Notes: generated from the letters alone by a model not told the origin. A stretch of 64,000 bases of DNA from Halospina sp040196175 (GCF_040196175.1 NZ_JBEFNF010000004.1:62001-126000); one strand, 5' to 3'; shown: positions 52,989-62,232, numbered from the stretch's first letter. Program-made: numbers and translations.

Positions 52989-53438
52989 TCAGGTCTGGCG
53001 TTGCTGAAGCCAGCGGTCCAACTGGTTGCCGAAAGCCTGCTTCTCACGCTGGCCGAGTGGCGGTGGGCCGCCGCTCTGGATGCCGCTGGCACGCATGGTG
53101 TCCATGAAGTCACGCATGTTGAGGCGGCTGCGGATACTGTCGCTGGTATAGCGTTCGCCTCTCGGGTTCAGGGCCTGCGCGCCTTTCTCCATGGCCTCCG
53201 CCGCCAGTGGGATGTCGGCGGTGATCACGAGGTCACCGGTTTCCACCTGGCGGACAATCTCGTTGTCCGCCTCGTCATACCCGGAGCGCACCTGCATGTG
53301 TTCGATGGTGGGCAACGGCGGGGCCGCAACCGGGCGATTGGCAACCAGAACCAAACGGATGCCAGTGCGTTGCGCGGCTTTATAAAGGATGTCCCGGATC
53401 GGGCCAGGGCAGGCATCGGCATCCACCCAGATCGTCAT
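52989..53438 (-). CDS. yaiI: YaiI/YqxD family protein (UPF0178)
   Basis: 149 aa with the PIN-like UPF0178 signatures MTIWVDADACPGPIRDILYK, VANRPV, DNEIVRQVETGDLVITADIP and ALNPRGERYTSDSI. The conserved acidic residues (D6, D8, D83-type) suggest a metal-dependent nuclease fold, but no activity is established. The MFS gene upstream overlaps it by four bases (ATGA), so both are probably one transcript. Confidence 0.93.
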   Translation of the reverse strand: MTIWVDADACPGPIRDILYKAAQRTGIRLVLVANRPVAAPPLPTIEHMQVRSGYDEADNEIVRQVETGDLVITADIPLAAEAMEKGAQALNPRGERYTSDSIRSRLNMRDFMDTMRASGIQSGGPPPLGQREKQAFGNQLDRWLQQRQT

Positions 53439-54628
53439 ACCGCTATCTCCTTTGCTTTTCTGACTGCTGCTGGTGCGCCCTTAGCCAACAGAACACAGCC
53501 GCTGGAACAGGCTGCCATAATCAGTACGATCGGCACCAGCGAGCTACCGCCCATAGCTGCTGACCCTGCGCTGATCACTCCTGCGACGGTGAATTGGGAG
53601 GCGCCAAGCAGTGCCGAGGCGGTGCCCCCGAGCTTGGGAAAGAATTCCAGAGCATTGGCCATATTATTGGGCACCAGGGCGCCCATGCAGCCGGTGGCAA
53701 CAACAATGCAGGCAGCCACAGCCCAGTAGGCGGCGTCCGCGAAGGCGCAGACCACCAGCGCTGTCACGGCTGCGGCCTGTATAAAGACGTAGATTCGCAA
53801 GAGGATAACCGACTCGAAATGCAGCAGGAGCCGGCGGTTGAGTAGACTGAACAGCGCCATGGCTCCAATGTTGGCGGCGAAGAGCATCGAGAACAGCGCG
53901 CTTGAGAGCCCGAACCACTCCTGGTAGATGAAGGATGCGTTGGTGATGAAGACCAACATGGTGCTGAAAGCGAGGGCCTGAAGAGCGATGAAGCGCATGG
54001 TCGCGGGATGTTTCAGTACCAGAAGATAGTTTGTGACCAACGTCCGCACGGGGGTTCTGTCCCGTTGCCTTGGGGTCAGCCGATTGAAGAGTGCAAAGTG
54101 CAGCAGTACCGCCAGAAGGGCGGCGTAGCCGGCAAGCATGACGAAAATCGTCGGCCACCCCCTGAGCGTCAGAAGCAGCGTCCCGATGGAAGGCGCCGCC
54201 GCAGGGGCAATGAACATGATCAACCCGATGAGCCCGAACAGGCGCGCGGAGTCCGCGCCATCCGCATGGTCCCGAACGAGTGCGGGCACGGAGACCGCGC
54301 ACAGAGCACCGCCGACGCCCTGGCTGGCGCGCCATACCAGCATGTCGGTCAGCGACCCGGCCTGTGAGACCATCAGGGCGGAGCCGGCGAAGATGGCCAA
54401 TCCGCTGAACAGGATTTTCTGGCGCCCATAACGATCGGAAAGCGGTCCGCCGATCAGCTGGGCCAGCCCCAGTGTTGCGACATACGCACTCAGCGTCAGG
54501 CCCACGTCAGCATTAGCAGTGCCGAGATCGTCAGCAATTCTCGGAAAAGCAGGCAGATAGGCGTCGAGTGCCAGTGGGCCCAGGGCGACTGTCATTCCGA
54601 GCAGAAGGGCCAGCTGCAGGTGCGGCAT
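53435..54628 (-). CDS. Bcr/CflA-type multidrug MFS transporter
   Basis: 397 aa, with about 12 membrane segments. Opening LALLLGMTVALGPLALDAYL PAF (in outline), GLAQLIGGPLSDRYGRQKIL (MFS motif A, residues about 55-75) and the Bcr/CflA-like RASQGVGGALCAVSVPALVRD are diagnostic of the drug/H+ antiporter DHA1 branch. Substrate is not predictable. It is upstream of yaiI and overlaps its start. Confidence 0.9.
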   Translation of the reverse strand: MPHLQLALLLGMTVALGPLALDAYLPAFPRIADDLGTANADVGLTLSAYVATLGLAQLIGGPLSDRYGRQKILFSGLAIFAGSALMVSQAGSLTDMLVWRASQGVGGALCAVSVPALVRDHADGADSARLFGLIGLIMFIAPAAAPSIGTLLLTLRGWPTIFVMLAGYAALLAVLLHFALFNRLTPRQRDRTPVRTLVTNYLLVLKHPATMRFIALQALAFSTMLVFITNASFIYQEWFGLSSALFSMLFAANIGAMALFSLLNRRLLLHFESVILLRIYVFIQAAAVTALVVCAFADAAYWAVAACIVVATGCMGALVPNNMANALEFFPKLGGTASALLGASQFTVAGVISAGSAAMGGSSLVPIVLIMAACSSGCVLLAKGAPAAVRKAKEIAV

Positions 54629-54713
54629 GGAATAACTCTTAAGACCAAAAGCGGCTATTCTAGCACGTTGCCCTTGTACTGCTTAGGCTGCTAATTAGGT
54701 AGCGATACGGACG

Positions 54714-55211
54714 TCACCCAAGCATCGCGGGGTTGAGTTGCCAGACGCTGTAATTGAGAGCGACTGCCAGAGTGACCCATAGCAAATAGGGGACCAACAG
54801 CAGCCCCGCAATCCGGTTTGCCCGCCAGAAGCCAATGAGTGTAACCACGATGAGTCCCCACAGGATCAGGATGTTGGCAAAGGACAGGGCTCCTAGATGC
54901 CAGACAAAGAAAAACCAGCTCCAGAGCACATTCGGTACCAGCTGGCCGATGAAAACCGCGAGAGCTATTGGCGCTCCCCCGAACCCCGAGGGACGCCAGA
55001 CGAGCCAGGCTGCAATTGCCATCAGGGTGTAAATAGTGCTCCAGACGGGCCCGAACCAAGTGGCCGGTGGTGCCCAGGCAGGCTGTTCCAGAGACTGGTA
55101 GAATGCGCCGGCATTGATCGAGGCAACCGCCCCGAGAATGGCGATGACCAGCAGCAGGAGACACCAGCCAACAAGGCCGAGGCTCTGACGGGTTGAGGAA
55201 AGGTTCGACAT
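54714..55211 (-). CDS. tspO: TspO/MBR family tryptophan-rich sensory protein
   Basis: 165 aa, five membrane segments. The signature LEQPAWAPPATWFGPVWSTI YTLMAIAAW (in parts) plus NVLWSWFFFVWHLG and the C-terminal PYLLWVTLAVALNYSVWQLN identify the TspO family, which binds porphyrins and other ligands. Preferred start ATG 55211. It is divergent from the thioesterase gene with about 105 bases between; a role in stress or tetrapyrrole signalling is general for the family. Confidence 0.92.
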   Translation of the reverse strand: MSNLSSTRQSLGLVGWCLLLLVIAILGAVASINAGAFYQSLEQPAWAPPATWFGPVWSTIYTLMAIAAWLVWRPSGFGGAPIALAVFIGQLVPNVLWSWFFFVWHLGALSFANILILWGLIVVTLIGFWRANRIAGLLLVPYLLWVTLAVALNYSVWQLNPAMLG

Positions 55212-55316
55212 GTTTCTCCGGGTTGGTTTTCGCAGAAAATTTGGTGCTGTTACGCAGTCCGTTACGTATCAGCTCACCCAGTCTTACAGCCATAGATGCA
55301 GTCAGGAGCGTACTGG

Positions 55317-55715
55317 ATGTTCGATTTTCAGATTGAGCCCCGTTTCAGCGACACCGATGGTCTAGGCCACATTGGAAATACCGCCTATCCAACATGGTTT
55401 GAACATGCTCGGATGCCGATTTTTGAGATCTTCCACCCATCGCTTGAGTTTGCATCATGGCCGTTGATCGTAGCGCGGGTCGCCATTGACTATAAGGCCC
55501 AGTGCTATTGGGGGCGCCCGGTGGATATTCAGACCACAATTGGCCATGTTGGCACGTCCTCTTTCCAGGTGCTCCAGTCAGCGTACCAGAGCGGCGTGGA
55601 AGTGGCGCGCAGCGAGGCGGTCCTGATTCACTTCGATTATACGTCCGAAAAGGCGATGCCAATACCGGATCAAATCAGGGAACAGCTTGAGGCGGCTATC
55701 ACTGAGGAGCAGTGA
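55317..55715 (+). CDS. Acyl-CoA thioesterase, hot-dog fold (4HBT/YbgC-like)
   Basis: 132 aa from ATG 55317 with GGAG upstream; the longer frame from 55296 adds seven residues. The motif RFSDTDGLGHIGNTAYPTWF has the catalytic Asp and the N-x-x-Y helix of the 4HBT family, followed by VARVAIDYKAQCYWGRPVDI and SFQVLQSAYQSGVEVARSEA. Such enzymes hydrolyse acyl-CoA; chain-length preference cannot be read. In this window of lipid genes it may act on long or branched acyl-CoA. Confidence 0.88.
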   Translation: MFDFQIEPRFSDTDGLGHIGNTAYPTWFEHARMPIFEIFHPSLEFASWPLIVARVAIDYKAQCYWGRPVDIQTTIGHVGTSSFQVLQSAYQSGVEVARSEAVLIHFDYTSEKAMPIPDQIREQLEAAITEEQ

Positions 55716-55760
55716 CAAGGCCGCCAGTAACCGGCCCGGCCCGCGGGCCGGATTTATCCA

Positions 55761-56345
55761 TTACCGGATCGAGCGCTGGACATCCTCGCCGGAGCCCGCC
55801 GGGACCAGTGTCAGACGACCGGGTTGGACATCGAGCCTGAGGCTCATCATTCCGAACAGCCGTGCGCCGGCCTCCTCTTCATTGAGCCGGTAGACCGGAC
55901 GCTCGTTGAGGAACTGCGCTGCAATATCCGAAAGCGTGCCGGTGATGGGCGACAGATCAAAGGCGCTGCCGGCCGCTTCCACGTTCGTGGACAGTACTTT
56001 CAGGTCACGAATGTAGATGGCCTTTTTTTCCGCCTCATAGACGGGCGTGCCTTCGACACTGAAATCCAGATCGATCGGGATGCGCGGTGCCTGCAGAACG
56101 GCGCGCCCACCGAAATCAACCACCGCCACATTACGACCCTCAGGGCCAATGGCAATATCAGCGCTGGTTAATTCCAGCGTAACCGGGAGGCCCCGGTCAC
56201 TGAGATCCTGGGAGAAGCTCGCAATCCGGTCCCTGAGATGGCTCTCAATGGTGGACTCATCCACGCTGTAGGGCGAGAAGCTGGCGCAGCCGCCGGCGAC
56301 CACCGGCAACAGCATCAGAAGAGCGGTTCTGGTAATCCGTTTCAT
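55761..56345 (-). CDS. DUF1439 lipoprotein
   Basis: 194 aa. The signal peptide RITRTALLMLLPVVAGGC ends in the lipobox VAGGC, and the mature protein begins CASFSPYSVDESTIESHL. DUF1439 (YceB-like) signatures include VTLELTSADIAIGPEGRNVA and VEGTPVYEAEKKAIYIRDLK. ATG 56345 has AAGGA upstream. Outer membrane lipoprotein, fold related to lipid-binding domains; function unproven. Its 3' end is convergent with the thioesterase. Confidence 0.86.
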   Translation of the reverse strand: MKRITRTALLMLLPVVAGGCASFSPYSVDESTIESHLRDRIASFSQDLSDRGLPVTLELTSADIAIGPEGRNVAVVDFGGRAVLQAPRIPIDLDFSVEGTPVYEAEKKAIYIRDLKVLSTNVEAAGSAFDLSPITGTLSDIAAQFLNERPVYRLNEEEAGARLFGMMSLRLDVQPGRLTLVPAGSGEDVQRSIR

Positions 56346-56365
56346 CAAAATCCTTCAATTGTTTG

Positions 56366-57595
56366 TTACAGGTTCTGCTTTTTCATCCAGGGGACGATGC
56401 GTTCGAACGCCTCCTGAATTCGATCGCTGGACGCGGAAAACGAGAAGCGTATCGAATTTGTGCATTGCTCGCCAAAGGCATCGCCGGGTACCGCGCACAC
56501 TCCCGTTTCTTTAAGCATGCGCAGACACAGATCTGAGGCATCCACATGATCCGGTAGATCCGGGAAGATGAAGAACCCACCGCTGGGTTTGTAACCGGTC
56601 AGATAGGGCGTCTGGCTGACCAGGTCGGTAATCAGATCACGGCGTTCGCGGTAAATGTCAATCATATCGCGAACGCTCTGCTGATCACCCTCAAGGGCGG
56701 CTACGCCCCCGAATTGAGCCGGCGTGCTTGCCACTGACGTGGTGAACATGTGGTAGCGCCGCAGCTTTTTGATGGCGCCCTGACTGGAGATGATCCATCC
56801 CACCCGCAGCCCGGCCATGCTGTAGGTCTTGGAGAAGCTGGAGATGCACATCAGGTGGTCGAGATCCGTGCCACAGCTCAGAACGCTGGAGTACTCCTCG
56901 TCGTCCAGAATCAAGTGGTCATAGACCTCGTCGCTGAAAACCTGGATGCCGCGGAAAGCGCATTCTTCCACGATCCGCTCGATGGTGGACTTGGGGTAGA
57001 CCGCCCCAGTTGGATTGTTGGGGGAGTTCAGTACCACCGCAAACGTGCGCATGCTGATGTTTTTGATGATGTCGTCCGGGTCCAGCTGATGGCCGTTTTC
57101 CGGGTGTGTGGGGATGAACTTGACTTCGCCCCCGTTCATCCGGATCAGCGGCGCATACAGCAGGAAGGATGGATCCACCACCAGGAACTGCCGCCCAGGA
57201 GCCGCTGTAGCCGAAAGGGCTAGGTACATGGCTTCAGTCGCGCCGCTGGTGACGAGGATGTTCTCCGTTGACAGCTTGCGGCCGTAGCGATTGCCGTAAT
57301 AGTCACGCAGCGCCACCAGAAGCTCCGGCAGGCCGGCGTCCATGGTATAACCGGTCTGTCCCGCCTGGAGTGAATCCACCATGGCATCGGTGACATGCTT
57401 GGGAGTAGGCAGATCCGGCTGACCGATGGAAAGATGGATTACATCGTCCATCTCTGCGGCCATGTTGACCATACGCCGGATACCCGGCACCGGAATCGCC
57501 TGCATTGAGGGATGCCAGCGGGCCTTGGTCTTACGATAGGTCAGCTTACGCTTGGGGGCGCTCGCGGGTATTGTCTTGCCTGCCGACGTAGCCAT
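56366..57595 (-). CDS. Class I/II pyridoxal-phosphate aminotransferase
   Basis: 409 aa from ATG 57595 (MATSAGKTIPASAPKRKLTY) with GGGAGAG upstream; ATG 57610 is the alternative. Fold type I features: SIGQPDLPTPKHVTDAM, VTSGATEAMYLAL, LNSPNNPTGAVYPKSTIERI, DEVYDHLI, and the PLP lysine in SSFSKTYSMAGLRVGWI; the C-terminal R for carboxylate binding is in SIRFSFS. Likely acts on aspartate or another alpha-amino acid; specificity is open. Divergent from the dehydrogenase at 57787. Confidence 0.9.
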   Translation of the reverse strand: MATSAGKTIPASAPKRKLTYRKTKARWHPSMQAIPVPGIRRMVNMAAEMDDVIHLSIGQPDLPTPKHVTDAMVDSLQAGQTGYTMDAGLPELLVALRDYYGNRYGRKLSTENILVTSGATEAMYLALSATAAPGRQFLVVDPSFLLYAPLIRMNGGEVKFIPTHPENGHQLDPDDIIKNISMRTFAVVLNSPNNPTGAVYPKSTIERIVEECAFRGIQVFSDEVYDHLILDDEEYSSVLSCGTDLDHLMCISSFSKTYSMAGLRVGWIISSQGAIKKLRRYHMFTTSVASTPAQFGGVAALEGDQQSVRDMIDIYRERRDLITDLVSQTPYLTGYKPSGGFFIFPDLPDHVDASDLCLRMLKETGVCAVPGDAFGEQCTNSIRFSFSASSDRIQEAFERIVPWMKKQNL

Positions 57596-57756
57596 TAACC
57601 GCTCTCCCATACATCAATCAGTTGAATCAATCGGTCATCAGTTACAATGACTAAGACAGGGGCGGAAAGCAAGCGCGGGTAGGGGTAATCCCGTAACGTG
57701 AAGGCCTGTCGTGGCGCACTTCGGGGCATGGCATTCCGGGGGTTCAGCCTCTACCC

Positions 57757-57765
57757 TGATACTAT
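57757..57765 (+). promoter_or_regulatory. Extended -10 promoter for the 2-hydroxyacid dehydrogenase
   Basis: TGATACTAT: TG-n followed by TACTAT (57760-57765), a good extended -10, 21 bases before the ATG at 57787. The -35 region is weak, as is common with extended -10 promoters. It lies in the 191-base divergent gap 57596-57786. Confidence 0.5.
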
Positions 57766-57786
57766 CTCAATGAGCAGGAGAGCATC

Positions 57787-58773
57787 ATGGCCAGCACCGA
57801 GACACGTCCTGTGATCACCGTCCTTACAGCGCCGGATGAAGAACGCCCACCAGGGTTGGATCCGCTTTTCGATCGGGCCGAGGTGCGCTTTGCCTGGGAT
57901 GCGGCCACCCTGCGCCAGAACCTGCCGGGCACCCGTATCATGATGGTGACTGATTTCCGCACTGAGGCGCTTCGCGAGGCATGGCCCTTTGCGGACAGCC
58001 TAGAGTGGATCCACGCCACCAGTGCCGGTGTCGATGCACTGATGTTCCCGGAGCTGGTCAACAGTGGGGTGACGGTGACCAATGCCCAGGGTATTTTTGA
58101 CCGCAGCATTGCTGAATACGTGCTGTGCACCATTCTGATGTTCGCCAAGGACTTTCCGCGGTCAATCCGCCTGCAGATGGCGCACCAGTGGCAGCACCGG
58201 GATACCGAGCGCGCTCGGGGCGCTCGGGTGCTGGTTGTTGGTGCTGGTTCGATTGGGCGTCAGATTGGACGTCTGGTAACGGCTGTGGGAATGGAAGCGC
58301 ACGGGGTCGCGCGTCGTGCCCGCAGCGAGGACCCGGACTTCGACGAGGTTCATGACAATGCAGCGTTGCCTGAGCAGCTGGGTCGGGCGGACTATGTCGT
58401 CATTGCCGCGCCATTGACACCAGCAACTGAAAAGCTGTTCGATGCCGGTGTGTTCCGGGCCATGAAGCCGACGGCTCGCCTGATCAACATTGGTCGCGGG
58501 CCTATCGTGGACACCAATGCGCTCGTGGATGCGCTGCGCAGCGGCGAGATCGCGGGTGCCGGTCTGGATGTGTTCGAGCAAGAGCCGTTGCCTTCGGATC
58601 ATCCTCTGTGGGCCATGGAAAATGTCACCATGACGGCGCATATGGCGGGGGATTTCATTGGCTGGAAGAAGGCCCTGACTGAGCAGTTCGTCGACAATCT
58701 TGACAACTGGCTGGTTGGGCGGGACCTATTTAATGGTGTTGATAAAGCGCGGGGCTATGTCCCTAATAGGTAG
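57787..58773 (+). CDS. D-isomer specific 2-hydroxyacid dehydrogenase
   Basis: 328 aa, NAD(P)-dependent. ATG 57787 follows GGAGAG. The nucleotide fold VLVVGAGSIGRQIGRLVTAV is in the middle, and the catalytic set is complete: R in NIGRGPIVDTNALVDALR, E in LDVFEQEPLPSDHPLW, H in TAHMAGD. The substrate-binding half carries DSLEWIHATSAGVDALMFPE. The substrate could be glyoxylate, hydroxypyruvate or another 2-keto acid; nothing here decides it. Confidence 0.92.
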   Translation: MASTETRPVITVLTAPDEERPPGLDPLFDRAEVRFAWDAATLRQNLPGTRIMMVTDFRTEALREAWPFADSLEWIHATSAGVDALMFPELVNSGVTVTNAQGIFDRSIAEYVLCTILMFAKDFPRSIRLQMAHQWQHRDTERARGARVLVVGAGSIGRQIGRLVTAVGMEAHGVARRARSEDPDFDEVHDNAALPEQLGRADYVVIAAPLTPATEKLFDAGVFRAMKPTARLINIGRGPIVDTNALVDALRSGEIAGAGLDVFEQEPLPSDHPLWAMENVTMTAHMAGDFIGWKKALTEQFVDNLDNWLVGRDLFNGVDKARGYVPNR

Positions 58774-58869
58774 CTACGTTGTGCGCTTTTTGCGAGCTGG
58801 TGTCATACTTTCACGGTGACGGGCCGGGAGTTTGCTGGCCCGAGCCTAAATCCCGGTTTTGGACAGGTT

Positions 58870-59634
58870 ATGGAACAGGAACTTTTTGATCAGTCTTTCT
58901 GCGATCATTGCGCGTGTGGGGCAGGTCTGGATTTTGATTTCTCGTTCGCTTTTCAGCCTGTTGTCGACGCGGAAGACGCCACCGTCCTGGCGTATGAAGC
59001 ATTGGTTCGCGGCCTCAACGGCGAAGGCGCCGGCGAAGTGCTTGCGCGCGTGACGCGTAAGAACATGTACCGATTTGATCAGGCATGTCGGGTCAAAGCG
59101 GTGAAGCTCGCATCAGAATTGGGCATGACTTCCAACCTGTGCATCAACTTTATGCCCAATGCGGTGTATCGGGCCGAGACCTGTATCCAGACCACTCTTG
59201 CAGCGGCAAACAGGTATGAGTTCGACACCAACCGGTTGGTGTTTGAGTTCACGGAGGTAGAGGATCTAGCCAATACAGATCACCTCATCAGCATTATCGA
59301 TGCTTACGCTGAAATGGGATTTGCCATTGCACTGGATGACTACGGAGCTGGCTATTCCAGGATGAACCTCCTTACGGATACCACGCCTCAGTATGTAAAG
59401 CTGGACATGTCATTGATTCGGAATGTGCATGAGCATCCGCGCAAGCAGGCAGTAATTGAAGGTGTTCTCCTGACCAATTACCGTCTTGGCATTGCAACCA
59501 TTGCCGAGGGCGTTGAAACTGAGGCCGAGTATCAGCTGTGTCGCCAGATGGGCATCCGTTACTTTCAGGGGTTCCTGCTGGCACGACCGGGTTTCGAGAC
59601 GCTGCCGGATCCCTACATCCCGAGTGACCATTAG
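58870..59634 (+). CDS. EAL-domain cyclic-di-GMP phosphodiesterase with N-terminal Cys cluster
   Basis: 254 aa from ATG 58870; the open frame starts at GTG 58816. It is a single EAL domain: EAL in LAYEALVRGLN (43-45), LCINFMPNAV, LVFEFTEVEDL, IALDDYGAGYSRM, YVKLDMSLIR and TIAEGVETEAEY, all PDE residues present. The first residues read FCDHCACGAGLDFD with C11, C14 and C16, a possible metal or redox site before the usual FAFQPVVD. A small membrane protein gene begins one base into its stop. It is likely active; the input domain is minimal. Confidence 0.9.
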   Translation: MEQELFDQSFCDHCACGAGLDFDFSFAFQPVVDAEDATVLAYEALVRGLNGEGAGEVLARVTRKNMYRFDQACRVKAVKLASELGMTSNLCINFMPNAVYRAETCIQTTLAAANRYEFDTNRLVFEFTEVEDLANTDHLISIIDAYAEMGFAIALDDYGAGYSRMNLLTDTTPQYVKLDMSLIRNVHEHPRKQAVIEGVLLTNYRLGIATIAEGVETEAEYQLCRQMGIRYFQGFLLARPGFETLPDPYIPSDH

Positions 59635-59984
59635 TGTTTTATCGCGTGATTATTTTTGTTATCGGATTGGCGCTGGTTGGCATGACCTTCGCCCTCATGT
59701 GGGCGGGCGCCGGATTCTTCATGGAGCGGATGGGCGAGAAAGAGCGCGTGTTCGAGCGCGCCAGGCTCATCGCCGTGTGGACCTTTGCGGGTTTCGGTAT
59801 CGGTCTTCTCTTTATGGGGCTGGGTGGTCCCGTGCTGGGAACGGTAGCGTTCTATCGCAGTGCCCGGGCGACCTTGCCACACATCAGTGAAGCGCGGGTT
59901 CTGCTCTGGGGCTTTTCGGTAGTTCTTCTGAGCACGCTTGTGGCCGGCGGTCTACTCTTCGGGGGGCTGGCACTGGTCGCCTGA
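59634..59984 (+). CDS. Small three-helix membrane protein
   Basis: 116 aa, GTG 59634 on the stop of the EAL gene. Three hydrophobic segments are visible: about 5-27 (VIIFVIGLALVGMTFALMWA), 45-70 (AVWTFAGFGIGLLFMGLGGP) and 90-115. A charged loop, FMERMGEKERVFERARL, lies between the first two. I do not recognise a family. The overlap suggests translational coupling with the EAL protein. Its last 33 bases overlap the convergent LysR gene. Confidence 0.7.
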   Translation: MFYRVIIFVIGLALVGMTFALMWAGAGFFMERMGEKERVFERARLIAVWTFAGFGIGLLFMGLGGPVLGTVAFYRSARATLPHISEARVLLWGFSVVLLSTLVAGGLLFGGLALVA

Positions 59985-60902
59985 GTTTTCGATATGGCCC
60001 GCAGGCGCTTTCAGCGCGTGCAGCCGCTCCCGGAACCAGATCAACGCTGGTTCGCGTTCGTACTGGCGATGCCAGTAGAGGTGCACATCCACCTCCGGCA
60101 TGCCCTCCGGAGGCTGGACCAGTACCACATCCAGGTACTGGCGAATGATGTCCGCATAGGCTTCCGGCATGGTCACCAGCAGGTCGGTCTCCGCTGCTAC
60201 CCGGCAGGCCGCAAAATAGTGCTGGCAGCGCAGCGCGATCCTCCGGCGATAGCCGCGAGCGCTGAGCGCGAAATCCTCAAGGCCCTGACCCTCGGCGCGC
60301 GATGAAACCAGTACGTGGCGCGCCTCCAGATAGCGCTCCAGAGTCATACCTTCAAATGCAATGGCGCAATTCCGGCGTGCTACTACCACCAGTCTGTCCT
60401 CATGCAGCCGCTCATGCGCCGTCTGTTCGCTGACCGGCAGCAGTACATCCACTGCAAAATCGAGCTTGCCCGCCGCCAGCTGCTGTTCCATCTCCCGTCG
60501 GGGTACGCGCTGGCTTACCAGTTCAATGCCCGGATACCGGGTCATCTCCTGCATCAATGGCGGCAGGAAAGTGGCCTCCAGTACGTCCCTAAGCGCGATG
60601 TTGAATACCCGTGGTTGCTGCTCAGGTGTGAAGTCGTGGAAGGCGTTGAGAGCGGAGTGGATCTCGCTCAGGGCAGGGTGTACGGAACTGGCCAGCCGTT
60701 GAGCCAGGGGCGTGGGCACCATGCGGTTGCCCTGGCGGCGGAAGAGGGCATCATCGAACTGCTCTCGGAGTCGCGCGAGTGAGTGGCTTACTGCGGGTTG
60801 GGTTAGGTGCAGGATCTCGCTGGCGCGGGTCAGGCTGCCTTCGCGGTAGATGGTAATGAAGACGGTCAGGAGATTCAGGTCGAGGCGGTTACCAGGGATC
60901 AT
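59952..60902 (-). CDS. LysR-family transcriptional regulator
   Basis: 316 aa. The N-terminal winged helix-turn-helix is LDLNLLTVFITIYREGSLTR, ASEILHLTQPAVSHSLARLR, and EQFDDALFRRQGNRM. A long linker helix and a periplasmic-binding-like effector domain follow. It is divergent from the acyl-CoA dehydrogenase at 61027, so it probably controls that cluster and itself. The effector is unknown, possibly an acyl-CoA or hydroxyacid. Confidence 0.93.
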   Translation of the reverse strand: MIPGNRLDLNLLTVFITIYREGSLTRASEILHLTQPAVSHSLARLREQFDDALFRRQGNRMVPTPLAQRLASSVHPALSEIHSALNAFHDFTPEQQPRVFNIALRDVLEATFLPPLMQEMTRYPGIELVSQRVPRREMEQQLAAGKLDFAVDVLLPVSEQTAHERLHEDRLVVVARRNCAIAFEGMTLERYLEARHVLVSSRAEGQGLEDFALSARGYRRRIALRCQHYFAACRVAAETDLLVTMPEAYADIIRQYLDVVLVQPPEGMPEVDVHLYWHRQYEREPALIWFRERLHALKAPAGHIENSGDQCQPPEE

Positions 60903-60995
60903 GATCGGCAGCTCTCCGCATTAGTTTTCCGCATAACGTGTAATGAGGATAATTCAGTAGCTTTATTCGGTACAGGTTTCTACACTCATATCAAA

Positions 60996-61011
60996 TTGAA
61001 ACCTCGTTCAA
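60996..61011. promoter_or_regulatory. Inverted repeat in the LysR/acyl-CoA dehydrogenase gap
   Basis: TTGAA (60996-61000) and TTCAA (61007-61011) around six bases form a symmetric site in the 124-base divergent gap, 16 bases before the ATG of the dehydrogenase. The spacing is not a classical T-N11-A LysR box. It may be a site for the neighbouring regulator, but this is only a suggestion. Confidence 0.25.
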
Positions 61012-61026
61012 AGCGGAGATCCCACG

Positions 61027-62232
61027 ATGGACTTTGAGCTCTCAGAAAAAGGCCAGGATTTTTACAACCGGGTTCGTCAGTTCATGAAGGACGAGATAGA
61101 GCCCATCGAGGCGGATTACTTCCGCGAACTGCACAGCCTGGATAATCCCTGGGTCGTGCTACCGGTGATTGATGAGCTCAAGGCCAAGGCGAAGGCCCAG
61201 GGGCTGTGGAACATGTTTCTTCCCAACAGCGACCATGGCGCCGGTCTGAGCAACGCCGACTATGCAGTTATTGCAGAGCAGACCGGGCGCAGCTTCATTG
61301 CGCCGGAAATCTTCAACTGTAACGCCCCGGATACCGGCAACATGGAGGTTCTGCATTATTACGGCTCTGAGGAACAGCAGGAGCGCTGGCTCAAGCCACT
61401 GCTTGAGGGCGAGATCCGCTCCGCTTTCTGCATGACGGAGCCGGATGTGGCCTCCTCGGACGCCACCAACATGGAGGCCACAGCGGTCATTGAAGGTGAC
61501 GAAGTGGTGCTGAATGGGCGCAAGTGGTGGAGTACTGGTATCGGGCATCCGAACTGTCAGGTACTGATTTTCATGGGGCTGACCGATCCGGAGGCCAACC
61601 GGCATCAGCGTCATTCCATGGTGGTGGTCCCGAAAGATACACCGGGCGTGAAAGTCGAGCGTATGTTGAAAGTCTTCGGGGATGAGGATCCGCCCGCAGG
61701 GCATGGCGAGGTGAGCTTCAATAACGTTCGGCTGCCGAAGAGTGCTGTCATCAAGGCCCCCGGTGCGGGCTTCGAGATTGCCCAGGGCAGGCTCGGTCCG
61801 GGGCGTGTACATCACTGCATGCGGGCTATTGGTGCGGCTGAACGGGCGCTGGAATTAATGATCCACAGGGCCAACTCGCGCGAGGCGTTTGGTAAGCCGC
61901 TGTCCAAGCTCGGCGGCAACCCGGATATCATTGCCCGGGCGCGCATGAACATTGAGCAGGCGCGGCTGCTCACGCTCAAGACCGCCTGGTTGCTGGACAC
62001 CAAGGGCATTGGCGGTGCGTTGAGTGAGGTATCGCAGATCAAGGCGGTGGTTCCGGAAATGCTGTGTACCATTGTGGATCAGGCTATCCAGATGCACGGT
62101 GGCGGTGGTGTGAGCGACGATCACCAACTGGCGGCCATGTACGGCGCTGCGCGCTCGCTGCGCCTGGCGGATGGGCCCGACGAGGTCCACCGCGCCATGG
62201 TTGCTCGGCTGGAACTGGCCAAATACCGATAA
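61027..62232 (+). CDS. Acyl-CoA dehydrogenase, ACAD10/11-like
   Basis: 401 aa flavoenzyme. ACAD features: N-terminal helical domain FELSEKGQDFYNRVRQFMKD, FCMTEPDVASSDATNMEATA (FAD/substrate loop), WWSTGIGHPNCQVLIFMGLT, GPGRVHHCMRAIGAAERALE and C-terminal QIMQMHGG-like QMHGGGGVSDDHQLAAMYGA. The GPGRVHHCMR motif is typical of the ACAD10/ACAD11 subgroup, whose animal versions are fused to a phosphotransferase domain like the one downstream here. Start ATG 61027 is preceded by GGAG. First gene of the SDR/phosphotransferase operon. Confidence 0.92.
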   Translation: MDFELSEKGQDFYNRVRQFMKDEIEPIEADYFRELHSLDNPWVVLPVIDELKAKAKAQGLWNMFLPNSDHGAGLSNADYAVIAEQTGRSFIAPEIFNCNAPDTGNMEVLHYYGSEEQQERWLKPLLEGEIRSAFCMTEPDVASSDATNMEATAVIEGDEVVLNGRKWWSTGIGHPNCQVLIFMGLTDPEANRHQRHSMVVVPKDTPGVKVERMLKVFGDEDPPAGHGEVSFNNVRLPKSAVIKAPGAGFEIAQGRLGPGRVHHCMRAIGAAERALELMIHRANSREAFGKPLSKLGGNPDIIARARMNIEQARLLTLKTAWLLDTKGIGGALSEVSQIKAVVPEMLCTIVDQAIQMHGGGGVSDDHQLAAMYGAARSLRLADGPDEVHRAMVARLELAKYR

